Position numbers and translations under genes: made by a program. The notes under the pieces are model-generated. The model saw only the letters and a list, made by a program, of their open reading frames with translations, did no database searches and had not been told where the DNA came from. Below are positions 25,204-33,487 of a stretch of DNA of 35,779 nt, piece after piece; the stretch's first letter is position 1; each line of letters starts with the position of its first letter. Source of the DNA: Polyangiaceae bacterium (lineage in GTDB: Bacteria > Myxococcota_A > Polyangia > Polyangiales > Polyangiaceae); the NCBI GenBank assembly GCA_016933275.1, contig JAFGBI010000224.1, positions 1 to 35,779 of the forward strand, read 5' to 3'.

Positions 25204-26609
25204 CAGGACCTCCGTAGACGGCGCGCGAGGCGCCCGTTCTGCAGGACTTCCACCTCGAGCGGCATCTTTCCCACCTGGTGGGTGGCACAGGACAGGCATG
25301 GATCATAGCAGCGAATCGCGAACTCGATCCCGTTGAGCAGCTCCGGCTCGGGACCCGCGACGAAGCGTTCCGCCGCAGCTCTGATGGTGGCCTCGATCGA
25401 CGAGAGGTTGTGCTGGGTCGCCACGAGGAAGTTCGCGTGGCTGACGAGCCCGTTCTCGTCAACATCGTAGTCATGGATCAGCACTCCGCGCGGTGCCTCG
25501 ACGTGGGCCACGGCAGCCCGCGGGCTCCCCGTCACCTTGGTACGAACGTGCGGGGATTGGATCTCGTCATCGGCGAGTAGCTGCACGGCCTTCTCCGCGT
25601 GATGCACGATCTCGATCAGCCGAGCATGGTGCATGAGAACGGTCTCGTGGCACGGATCGCCGAAGGAAGCGCGAAGCGCCGCCCGCTCCTCCTCGGCGAT
25701 CGGCGTGTCGATCGTGTCCGCGACGTTCAGTCGCGCCAGGGGACCAACCCGATACGGCAAGGTCCCACCGCCCGGATCGCGGAACCACATCTGCTTCGCG
25801 TAGGTGTGCGGAAGCGCCTCCTCGTGGAGGAAGTCCCGGTAGCTCGCGGCTTCGAATTCTGCGGCCGAGCTTCCATCGGCACGCCGCAGCCTCAGCTTGC
25901 CGTCGTAGAGGTCGAGCTTGCCCTGGTTGGTCGTCCCGAGGTCGGCCACCGCCAGCGGGAAGGCCCGCCGCAGGTCCGGGTCCCGTTGGAGAGCAGCCTT
26001 TCCCGCGACGAGAGCGGTTCGGGCGAGCTCCAGAGCACGGCTCGCCATACGTTGGAGCTTCTCCCGGGTGTCGCCGTCGATCCCGGTCGACATCCCTCCA
26101 GCAACGCAGGTAACCGGATGGGTTCCCCGCCCCCCGACCAACTCGACGATGCGTTGCCCGAGGCTTCGAAGCTCCAGCGCCTGCCGTGCCAACTCGGGCG
26201 CCACGTCGAGCAGAGCCATGAGGTTGCGCTGCTCGGCCGGCGCTCCGATCCCCAGCAGGAGATCGGGCCCCGCGAGCGCAAAGAAGTGGATCGCGTGCGA
26301 GTGGATCATGCTGCCGCAATTCAGGAGCTCGCGCAGCATCACCCCCGCCCGTGGAGGCGTGACCCCGAACACCCGGTCGACGGCCTTCGCGGCCGCCAGG
26401 TGATGGGCGTGGGGACAGGTCCCGCAGATCCGCGTGGTGAGCGTGGGCATCAGCTCCACCTGCATGCCCTCTACGAAGCGTTCGAAGCCGCGAAACTCGA
26501 GGATGTGCAGGACGGCTGACAACACCTTTCCGACCTCATCGAGCTCGAGCGACACCTTCGCGTGTCCCTCGATGCGGGTGACCGGGTTGATTTCGATCGT
26601 GCGTCCCAT
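25203..26609 (-). CDS. [NiFe] hydrogenase, large subunit (group 3, MvhA-like)
   Basis: The 468-residue protein holds the Ni-Fe site. The L1 motif is RICGTCPHAHHLAAAKAVD and the L2 motif is YDPCLSCATH, supplying all four cysteine ligands. A 24-residue tail follows the L2 His and is expected to be removed by a maturation protease; no such protease and no hyp genes are in the window. The N-terminus (INPVTRIEGHAKVSLELDE) is typical. The start at 26609 is two bases after the small-subunit stop. There is no export signal, so the enzyme is cytoplasmic. Subgroup 3c is suggested by the small subunit. Confidence 0.95.
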   Translation of the reverse strand: MGRTIEINPVTRIEGHAKVSLELDEVGKVLSAVLHILEFRGFERFVEGMQVELMPTLTTRICGTCPHAHHLAAAKAVDRVFGVTPPRAGVMLRELLNCGSMIHSHAIHFFALAGPDLLLGIGAPAEQRNLMALLDVAPELARQALELRSLGQRIVELVGGRGTHPVTCVAGGMSTGIDGDTREKLQRMASRALELARTALVAGKAALQRDPDLRRAFPLAVADLGTTNQGKLDLYDGKLRLRRADGSSAAEFEAASYRDFLHEEALPHTYAKQMWFRDPGGGTLPYRVGPLARLNVADTIDTPIAEEERAALRASFGDPCHETVLMHHARLIEIVHHAEKAVQLLADDEIQSPHVRTKVTGSPRAAVAHVEAPRGVLIHDYDVDENGLVSHANFLVATQHNLSSIEATIRAAAERFVAGPEPELLNGIEFAIRCYDPCLSCATHQVGKMPLEVEVLQNGRLARRLRRS

Positions 26610-26611
26610 GA

Positions 26612-27544
26612 TCACGCTCCACCCTCTCGGATCCAACGGCGGAGGAGGAAGGTTGGCTTCTGGCGGAACACCGGTGACGCCATGGCATAGGCGTAGTAGG
26701 TCTTGGAGTGCCGCTCGATCTCGCGCACGATGGCGTCACGCGGGATCTTGGTCATGCGCGACATTCGGTCGGCGATCTCGGTACGGATGTCCCGGTTCGG
26801 CTCTAGAATCACCAGTTCGGAGGGCCCCGCGCATCCCGTACACACCGCGCCGTGCTGCGGACAAGGCGCCAAACATCGATCGAGGGTCGCGCTCCCCATG
26901 CAGAGGACCCCTTGCGACAAGAAGCAGACGTCCCCCGCTAGCTCCACGTCCTGGAGCCGGCGCAGGGAGCTCACCGTCGAGCGCTCCATCCGACGATGGC
27001 AACGGAAGCAGACGTTGTGGGACCCGAACTCGGGAACGCCGCCGCCCACGACGGCGGTGAGCGACTCGGCGACGAAGTGGGGATTCGGTGGGCAACCGGG
27101 GAGGTAATGATCGACCTGGATCTCGCTGTCCAGGGGCCGAAGCTCCGGGAGGAGGCGGGGTATCCCCTGGTCGGGGACGAAGGTGGTTCGCGTGGTCGGG
27201 TTCTTGCGGAACACCGCGTCTTCGATCTCCCCGATCGTGTGCGCATACCCGGATCCCTGCGGACCGCCGTATACCGCGCAGATCCCGAAGGCGAGGAGCG
27301 CATCGCACGTCTCGCGCATCCGATGCGCGGCCGCTACGTCGTGCTCGGTCCGGAGCGCACCAGTAACGATGCCCAGCTTGGCCGCGGGGTAGTCCTTGCG
27401 GTCCATCAGGATGGGCAGACGCACGATCGAGATCGCCTCCAACACCTGGAAGAGGCGCTCGTGCAGATCGACCATCGCGAGCTCGCAACCAGAGCAACCG
27501 GAGAGCCATTCGAATGACACCGTGAACTTTCCGTCTTCGGCCAT
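26612..27544 (-). CDS. [NiFe] hydrogenase, small subunit (group 3, MvhG-like)
   Basis: The protein has 310 residues. AGGAGG lies 4 nt before the ATG at 27544. Proximal-cluster ligands are WLSGCSGCE, GICAVYGG and LPGCPPNP. Unlike short HoxY-type subunits it continues with further clusters (CFRCH, CFLSQGVLCMG, RCLAPCPQHGAVCTGCAGP), matching the three-cluster MvhG/FrhG pattern. There is no Tat signal, so it stays in the cytoplasm. It passes electrons from the Ni-Fe site to an outside acceptor, here most likely the ferredoxin encoded downstream. It lies 8 nt after the V4R-like gene. Confidence 0.94.
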   Translation of the reverse strand: MAEDGKFTVSFEWLSGCSGCELAMVDLHERLFQVLEAISIVRLPILMDRKDYPAAKLGIVTGALRTEHDVAAAHRMRETCDALLAFGICAVYGGPQGSGYAHTIGEIEDAVFRKNPTTRTTFVPDQGIPRLLPELRPLDSEIQVDHYLPGCPPNPHFVAESLTAVVGGGVPEFGSHNVCFRCHRRMERSTVSSLRRLQDVELAGDVCFLSQGVLCMGSATLDRCLAPCPQHGAVCTGCAGPSELVILEPNRDIRTEIADRMSRMTKIPRDAIVREIERHSKTYYAYAMASPVFRQKPTFLLRRWIREGGA

Positions 27545-27552
27545 GGTTCCTC

Positions 27553-28038
27553 CTAGTCGTGGATCACCAGCTCCTTGAGGCACGCATTCTCGCCGGCGTG
27601 CAGGATCTCCAGATCGACCCGCTTGCCCAGGATCTTCTGCACGTACCCGCAGAAGAGGCCGTGGTTCATCAGACACAGCGACTGCTTCTGCTCATGGCCG
27701 TAGCGGAAGAGCGAGCAGCGCACCATACAGTTTCTGAACACCAGCTTCGCCGCGCGCTTGCCTTCCTTGTCGTAGAAGAAGGACGACGCCGACGCCGGCT
27801 TCCACAGCTCGAAGGGCCATTCCACGCCGATCCGGCGCATCTCCGCGCCGACCAGGGCCAGCGCCCGCTCGACGTCGCCGGCCTGCTCACGGGCACTCGC
27901 CTTCAGCCCGATCGTCCGCCCGGCTCGGAAGGTCACCGTCGTCGCACCTCGTCCGAGGACGGTCTCCAGACCGTGCGACAGCGAAGCCATCAGCACCATG
28001 AGACCCTCGAGTTTCTCGCGTTGGCGTGCGCTTTCCAT
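27553..28038 (-). CDS. V4R-like cysteine protein, first gene of the hydrogenase operon
   Basis: The protein has 161 residues. The ATG at 28038 is preceded directly by GGAGGAGGGG. The C-terminal 63 residues hold Cys104, Cys108, Cys122, Cys130 and Cys153, with SLCLMNHGLFCGYV and a final GENACLKEL that recall V4R (4-vinyl-reductase-like) small-molecule or metal-binding domains. A weak parallel continues upstream (WPFELWKP). The same pattern ends the ferredoxin two genes on. The function is unknown; possibilities are a hydrogenase-specific chaperone, a redox or ligand sensor, or an electron-transfer subunit. The V4R label is tentative. Confidence 0.75.
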   Translation of the reverse strand: MESARQREKLEGLMVLMASLSHGLETVLGRGATTVTFRAGRTIGLKASAREQAGDVERALALVGAEMRRIGVEWPFELWKPASASSFFYDKEGKRAAKLVFRNCMVRCSLFRYGHEQKQSLCLMNHGLFCGYVQKILGKRVDLEILHAGENACLKELVIHD

Positions 28039-28081
28039 CCCCTCCTCCTAACCCGGCGGAGCCGGGACCAAACAGGCCATC

Positions 28082-28150
28082 AGCGGTCGGCTGTCAGCTG
28101 TCAGGTAGAACGGAGAACCCCTGAACGCTGACGGCTGATGGCTGACCGCC
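28082..28150. repeat. Imperfect inverted repeat in the hydrogenase operon leader
   Basis: The 23-nt arms at 28082-28104 and 28128-28150 pair at 18 of 23 positions around a 23-nt spacer. The arms are built of short GGCTG(A/T)C-type units. It lies 44 nt before the first start codon of the operon and could be an operator, a leader hairpin or the terminator of the upstream kinase gene. A TTGACC (reverse strand, 28183-28188) upstream is a weak -35 candidate without a good -10 box. Confidence 0.45.
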
Positions 28151-28221
28151 ACGAGAACATCGAGAAATCTTCTGCCAGATTCGGTCAAGATCGCACCGCA
28201 AAGGGACAAAAATGATCGGGC

Positions 28222-29517
28222 TCAGAAGCCTCGCGACTCCAGCCTCTCCCTCACCTGTCTCCGGAGCACGTTGAGATTGCTCCGGTAGGTCCTGTTCTCG
28301 GGATCTAGGGCAACGGCGCGTTCGAGCGCGACCAGCGCTGCCTCGTAGTCCCGCCGCTGCGCATGCTCCAGCGCCGCCTCGAACTCGGCGACCGCAGCCG
28401 CGCTGCCACCGCCGACGTCCGCGCGAGCATCGTCGGCCACTGCGCTCGCCATCCGGTCATTGGCCCTTGGATCGAACGCTGCGCTGCGCGACGGCAGGAA
28501 GCTCGGCGCAGGACGGCTTCCCTGTCCCTCCCGACCACCGGACGCGCCCTCGACGACCTCCGGGAACAGCTGGACCAGGTACCTCGCCACGTGTCGACGC
28601 GTGGGAAACTGCCCAGACGCGGCAAGGTGCCCCTGGATCGCGACGAGCAGCTCCGATACGTTCTGGAATCGCGCTACCCGATCGTGCACGAGAGAACGAG
28701 CGACGATCTCGTCGAGCTCCACCGGCACCCATGGCGATTGCTCCCGCAGGGGCTTCGCAACCCCGCCCTCCAGGATTGTACGCAGCAGCGCTACGTCGTT
28801 CTCGGCGACGAACGGCGGCTGTCCAGCGAGGAGTTCGTAGAGAACAACACCGAGCCCATAGATGTCCGCGCGACGATCCACCTTCGTTCCAGCGAGCGAG
28901 CCGTTGATCTGCTCTGGAGCAAGGTAGGCGTACTTGCCCGCCAGCACACCGGGCCCGAACGCACCTTCCCCCGGCGGCGAGACGGTACGCGCCGCGGATG
29001 CCAGACCGAAGTCGAGCACCTTGGTCGCACCGCTGAAGCTCACCATGAGGTTCTCGGGCGTGATGTCACCGTGGACCAGCCGCAGCGGCTGACCCGCCCC
29101 GTCCGTCGCGCAGTGAGCCCGCTCCAGAGCCTGGCACACCTCGCAAGCGACGTGACAAGAGAACCACGTCGGCACGACCTTCCCCAGCCGCCGGCTGCGA
29201 TCGATCACGGCGCGAAGCGTTCGTCCATGGACGTGTTCGAGCACCAGATACGGGCGCCCCTCCCAGGCTCCGTGCTCGAGCACGCGAACCACGTTCGGGT
29301 GAGCGACGGCGGGAGCCAGCGCTGCCTCGTCGCCGAACATCGCGACGAACTCCGGCTCGGCGGCGATCGCGGGCAGTATGACCTTCAGCACGACCGTGGG
29401 TGCACCGTCGTCGCCGTCGGCGGGAACAGCCGTCCAGACCTCCGCCATGCCCCCGATGGCGAGGCGTTCTCGCAGACGATACCGCCCGAAGGGACGGCCG
29501 CGCGCCAATCCCCCCAT
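28222..29517 (-). CDS. Serine/threonine protein kinase with C-terminal TPR-like segment
   Basis: The predicted protein has 431 residues and looks catalytically complete. It has a Gly-loop (LAIGGMAEVW), Lys45 in VVLKVI, Glu64 on helix C, HGD in place of HRD (Asp151, Asn156), DFG at Asp169 and YLAPEQ. There is no membrane helix. After a linker, the last 65 residues form a TPR-like helix pair (FEAALEHAQRRDYEAALVAL). The ATG at 29517 opens just before the kinase fold, with GGAGG about 13 nt upstream; an earlier start is possible. The paralogue at 30313 is divergent and has the same layout. The hydrogenase operon begins 183 nt downstream. Confidence 0.93.
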   Translation of the reverse strand: MGGLARGRPFGRYRLRERLAIGGMAEVWTAVPADGDDGAPTVVLKVILPAIAAEPEFVAMFGDEAALAPAVAHPNVVRVLEHGAWEGRPYLVLEHVHGRTLRAVIDRSRRLGKVVPTWFSCHVACEVCQALERAHCATDGAGQPLRLVHGDITPENLMVSFSGATKVLDFGLASAARTVSPPGEGAFGPGVLAGKYAYLAPEQINGSLAGTKVDRRADIYGLGVVLYELLAGQPPFVAENDVALLRTILEGGVAKPLREQSPWVPVELDEIVARSLVHDRVARFQNVSELLVAIQGHLAASGQFPTRRHVARYLVQLFPEVVEGASGGREGQGSRPAPSFLPSRSAAFDPRANDRMASAVADDARADVGGGSAAAVAEFEAALEHAQRRDYEAALVALERAVALDPENRTYRSNLNVLRRQVRERLESRGF

Positions 29518-30312
29518 GCTCGCTACCCGCCCTCCGCTCTCGATGACCACCCACCCATCGGTGACCACGGCCAAACTCGAAGAGCTCGCCGCCTCGTGCG
29601 GAGGCTGCCCCTTCGGGGGAGAGGTCTTCTCAAGGCCCATCCATGGCAAGGGGAACTGCAGACGAGGGGATGAGCCTCGGCGACCCATTGTCCCACCTCA
29701 CCCCGGAGGGACGGAGCAGCGCTCGACCGATGCGTGGTCGATGGGTGGGTCGGAGACCTCGGAGCCGACGCCCGCGTCCAGGATCGGCGTTCCCATCGCC
29801 GTGTCCCTTCGCTGGTCCTCCTCATGGCCGCGACAACAGGGCCCGGATCACCGGGTTCGGCCAGCGTCCTGGGTGAAGACCTGCTGCAACGACAGCCAGC
29901 CATGCGAGTTCCGTGGAGGTGCCTCGTGGCGCCCTCGGAGGGCGCTCCCCACGAGGATGGTACAGGCCCCCGATTCGGAGGGGGAGGTGGCGGAATCCGT
30001 AACGATGCCCCAAGCCAGGATTCCAGGCTCACCAACGAATTGCATGACCCAGGGATCACGCCCGCGGCCGGCGAGGACACTCGCCGAGCTAGGTCGATGG
30101 GGAATCCCAAATCGATCCAGGCGAGGCCGGGCGAGGCTAGGCGAGGATTGCTGAGATCGATCCGTGACAAAGACTGACCCAGAGCTACCCTGGCTACTGT
30201 GCCTTCGTCATCGGAGGCAGCGAAGAGAGGGCGGGGCGGATCGCGCGGACTGGTGCCTGTGGCTCTCACCGTCCATCCACCATCGAGCCCTACTCCGTTC
30301 TGAGCACACCGA
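29518..30312. promoter_or_regulatory. Long divergent intergenic region with phased repeats
   Basis: These 795 nt between the kinase and pseudokinase genes hold no frame that reads like a protein. GGCGAGG occurs at 30120, 30130 and 30140, an exact 10-bp period, and again at 30070, five such periods upstream. ATCGATCC flanks the triplet at 30111-30118 and 30156-30163. Sites on one face of the helix suggest cooperative regulator binding. The region must contain both promoters, but no confident -35/-10 pair was found. Confidence 0.5.
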
Positions 30313-31821
30313 ATGATAGCGAAGGAGCTGGCAGAAGGAGGTCGCCTCGGGCGCTACGCCCTCGTCGCGCCCTTTCCCTTGGGCGACGGACACGAGACGT
30401 GGGTCGCCAGAGCGGCAGAGCCAGGCGCGAACCCGACACCGGTGCTGGTCCGAATCGTGCCAGACGCGTTCACGAGCGACCTCGAGCGGATGGGCACTGC
30501 CCACGGGGAGGTCGCCGTCGCCAGGTCATTCGAGCATCCACATCTCACCCGTCTGGTCGAGCTCGCGGAAGACGATGGCCGATTCTTCCTGGTGACGGAG
30601 TTCGTGTCGGGGCGAACGTTACGCCAGATCCAGCACCGCGCGGGTTCCATCAACCGCGTTCCCCCCATCTGGTTCACCCTCCACGTGGCGACCGCGATCT
30701 GCGAGGCGCTGCGCTGGCTCCACGCGCGCTGCGGGGAGCTCGGCGCGCCGCTGACCACGCTGCGCCAGGTGATCACACCCAATAGCATCATGGTTTCGTT
30801 CGCTGGCGATCCGAAGTTCTGCTCGTTTGGCCTCGGACTCCCCAATGCGGCCCCCACGGCGAGCGCGACTGGCCCGCTCAACCGCACCTTCGCCTACGTC
30901 GCGCCCGAGCGGCTGGTGGCGGCACCCGCGAAAGCCGCCGAGGTCGTCCGCGCCGATGTCTACTCTCTCGGAGTGGTGCTCTACGAGGCACTCACGGGGC
31001 GACGCCCGTTCGAGGCGGAGGACGAGGAGAACCTGCTCCGTGAGGTGCTCGATGTGCGGCGGGACCCCCCACCGCCGAGCGTGGTGGCGCCGTGGGTCAC
31101 CCAGCCGCTCGACGACATCGTTCTGGCAGCAATCGCTCGGGAGCCTGCGTTCCGCCTGCGCAACGCCGAAGAGCTCCGTGAAGCGCTGGTCGGGTACATG
31201 GCCTGGTCAGGCCTGAGCCCGCGTCGACGCCACATCGCACAGCAGGTGTGCGGCGTCGTGGACCATGCCGATTCGGATCCTCCCGCGAGCGCGCGTTCCC
31301 AACCGTCGCCGACGGAGGTCTTCGCCGTCCACCTGCCATCCAGGGGGCCGCTAGCGCCGGCCGCAGCAGGGTCGACGTCCCCCAACCCGGAGACGGAGAA
31401 TGCCGCGCAGAGAGGCTCCGTACACGCCTGGGACCGAGCCGCCGCCGAAGCGCGGCGTGCCGTGGGAGTTCAGCGAGCCACCACGTTTCGTACCCTGACC
31501 GCGAGCCCGGCCGGGCCACCGGAACCCAACTGGGGCCGAAATGAGGGTGGGGAGCACCCCCGGGGAAGCCAGATGGAGTCGGGGCATTTCTGGGATCGGG
31601 TCGTGGACCAGCGCCGCAGTCGTTCCTCGGCTGAGCCCGGCGCCGACGCCGGCGCGGTTCGGGCGTTCGAGCAGGGACTGGAGCTGGCACGAAGCGGCCA
31701 GTTCGCCGCGGCGCTGACAGCGCTCGAGGAAGCGCTCCGTCTCGACCCCACCAACCGCGTGTACGGTGCGAACCTACGCCGGGTCCAACGCGAGCTCGAC
31801 CGTCAGGACAAGGACGATTGA
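30313..31821 (+). CDS. Pseudokinase paralogue of the adjacent Ser/Thr kinase
   Basis: The protein has 502 residues. The kinase fold is well kept: GRYALVAPF, helix-C Glu66, FFLVTEFVSGRTLRQI, a YVAPERL (APE) motif and ADVYSLGVVLYEALTG. The catalytic residues are replaced: Arg47 for the ATP Lys (VLVRIV), Val153 for the HRD Asp and Ser158 for its Asn (RQVITPNSIMVSF), and Ser171 for the DFG Asp (CSFGLG). It should not phosphorylate. A disordered linker and a C-terminal TPR-like pair (FEQGLELARSGQFAAALTAL) match the neighbouring kinase, so the two arose by duplication. It may act as a scaffold or allosteric partner; that is inference. Confidence 0.92.
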   Translation: MIAKELAEGGRLGRYALVAPFPLGDGHETWVARAAEPGANPTPVLVRIVPDAFTSDLERMGTAHGEVAVARSFEHPHLTRLVELAEDDGRFFLVTEFVSGRTLRQIQHRAGSINRVPPIWFTLHVATAICEALRWLHARCGELGAPLTTLRQVITPNSIMVSFAGDPKFCSFGLGLPNAAPTASATGPLNRTFAYVAPERLVAAPAKAAEVVRADVYSLGVVLYEALTGRRPFEAEDEENLLREVLDVRRDPPPPSVVAPWVTQPLDDIVLAAIAREPAFRLRNAEELREALVGYMAWSGLSPRRRHIAQQVCGVVDHADSDPPASARSQPSPTEVFAVHLPSRGPLAPAAAGSTSPNPETENAAQRGSVHAWDRAAAEARRAVGVQRATTFRTLTASPAGPPEPNWGRNEGGEHPRGSQMESGHFWDRVVDQRRSRSSAEPGADAGAVRAFEQGLELARSGQFAAALTALEEALRLDPTNRVYGANLRRVQRELDRQDKDD

Positions 31822-31866
31822 GGATCGAACCGGACGACCTCGGCCTTCGACCTGGCCCGCGCCGTC

Positions 31867-32290
31867 ATGCCACGCCGCACCCCGATCCCGATCACCTCGA
31901 CCGACGTACCGGCTCGGTCTGGGGACATGGTTCGAGTGAAGACGGCGGGGCATCACCGTCTCGGTGACGTTGCCTCCGGCGACACCCGACACCAAGAGGC
32001 AACAGATTGGGGTCGCCGTGGACGGGTCGGCCATTGTCACGATGCGCGCTCCGCCGCAGGTCACCCGACCCGACGGGCAGCGACTCACCACGGCTATCGG
32101 CGGGCAAACGGCGCTCGCGGCTCAACGGTGGCAGGCGCTCGAGTCGAACGGAGCTGGAGACTGGCGCATCCTCGGCGCCCAGGGCCCCCAGGGCCCCCAG
32201 GGCCCCCAAGGTGATGACGGCGCGCAGGGCCCCCCAAGGCTACAACACCACCGGCTACGCGCAGGACGCGCTGGCGGGTGGACCCACGTG
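31867..32290 (+). pseudogene. Decayed phage-tail / collagen-like fragment
   Basis: A short stretch reads like the C-terminal part of a phage tail-fibre or virion protein: TLPPATPDTKRQQIGVAVDG, then a WQALESNGAGDWRILG segment running into Gly-X-Y repeats (GAQGPQGPQGPQGDDGAQGP). The preceding part, ending VPARSGDMVRVKTAG, lies in another frame; the change falls at about 31949, where one extra G would explain it. No start, ribosome-binding site or further partner is seen. It is probably a remnant of a mobile element or prophage. Confidence 0.55.
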
Positions 32291-32394
32291 AGCGGTCGTG
32301 ACCGCCAGCGCTTCCGAGCACAGGTTGGGGGGGCCGCCCGCGCGAGCGCAGCGAGCTGCGGGCTCGTCTCGACCACCGCCCGACGAGGGGGGCA

Positions 32395-32492
32395 TCCCCA
32401 TTTCCCTCACACACGATCAGGATCCTCGGCAAAAGACCCACCGTGCCGGTGGATCGAGCCAGACCCTGGCGCCCCTTCGGTGGCTTGGTCAC
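32395..32492 (-). pseudogene. Truncated RloB-like gene, 5' end only
   Basis: A GTG at 32492 overlaps the stop of the ATPase gene by one base (TAGTG). It opens an N-terminus typical of RloB proteins: basic residues, LARSTGTVGLLP, then the strand PRILIVCEG. The expected continuation (glutamate and tyrosine residues of the Toprim-like core) is missing, and the sequence becomes unrelated near 32395, just beside the phage-tail fragment. The recognition rests on about 30 residues, so it is tentative. Confidence 0.45.
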
Positions 32493-33487
32493 TACCGGGG
32501 TCCCTTGTCGAGGACCTCGGCGAGATCTCCAAGGATGGGCACCCCTCGGAGGCGGCCTTCGGCATGAACCCGACGCAGGCTCTCCCGAGTTCGGATCTGC
32601 TGGTGGTCCGAGGCGGTGCGGAACACGGTGGCTCCGTCGGCGTCCTTGTTGACCAGATCCACTTCGTCGGTGCGGAGCACCTCGAGAAGTTCGCGGTCGT
32701 GAGTCGTGAACAGGAGCTGCGCGCCGTTGCGGTTCGAGGGGGGTCGGTGAAGCGACGGACGAGCGCCACGCAGAGGTCGGGGTGCAGGCTGGTGTCGAGC
32801 TCATCCACGACGACGAGTCCGCCCTGCAGCAGTGTGGGGAGGAAGTCAGCAAGACGGGCGAGCAGGATCTGTGTCCCGCGGCTCTCGTCCTCGGGGGGCA
32901 CGCCCCAACGGTCGTGTCCGCCCCGCAGCAGACGGACCAGACGGGTTCTCCTGGGCCGCGACGGAGAGGAACAGGCTGTTGTTCTTGCGAACCTTCTCCG
33001 CGAGCTTCGTTCGCTGCCCCTTCAGGCTCGGGCCGAAGTACCAGGGGGCACTGCCCTCGTCGGAGCGAAAGTAGAGCACCTGGCGCCGCGTGCCTTCCCA
33101 GCGACACAGCCACTCCCTCTCGAAGGTGCCGGAACGCACCGCGAACCCGAAGGCATAGCGGACGCCGTCGAGCTCGAAGTCCAGCTCGTATTCCGAGGCG
33201 AGGCTCGAGTCACGGCAGAGACGCCAAGGCCACCACGGTACCAGATCCGTTGGCGCCCAACGCGCGTGCGACTGCTGGACAACGGTGCGAAGGAACAGCA
33301 GCGCCGACAACAGACTCGATTCTCCAGAGGCGTTGGCGCCCCAGATCCCGAGCACCGGGAACGTGCCGTGAGGGGCGTGTTGGCTCGTCAACGTGAAGGC
33401 CGGCTCCTCCTTGTGCGAGGTCGCCACGAAGCTGAGCTCGGCCCGTTGGCGGATCGGCCTGTGATGAGCGACTGCGAAGGCAAGGAT
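32492..33487 (-). pseudogene. Decayed AAA-family (AAA_21/OLD-like) ATPase
   Basis: The translation follows an SMC/OLD-like ATPase across three frames. It has AELSFVATSHKEEPAFTL, Walker A as GANASGESSLL (the essential Lys is Glu), and a middle region up to NNSLFLSVAAQEN. After a frame change near 32941 come VRLLRGGHDRWGVPPEDES and Walker B LVVVDELDTSLHPDL. A second change occurs in a run of six G at 32738-32743, where seven would restore the frame, leading to LLFTTHDRELL and LGDLAEVLDKGPR. The first codon appears to be ATC rather than ATG at 33487. With the RloB-like remnant it was probably a two-gene anti-phage module. Confidence 0.7.

Noticed and set aside
28160..28190. Possible sigma-54 promoter (reverse strand CTGGCAG) before the hydrogenase operon
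   Set aside because: The -12 GC element is missing at the required spacing.
29523..30269. Reverse open frame in the kinase/pseudokinase gap
   Set aside because: Its composition is Pro/Arg/Ser-rich without any protein-like pattern. The kinase start at 29517 explains the coding part.
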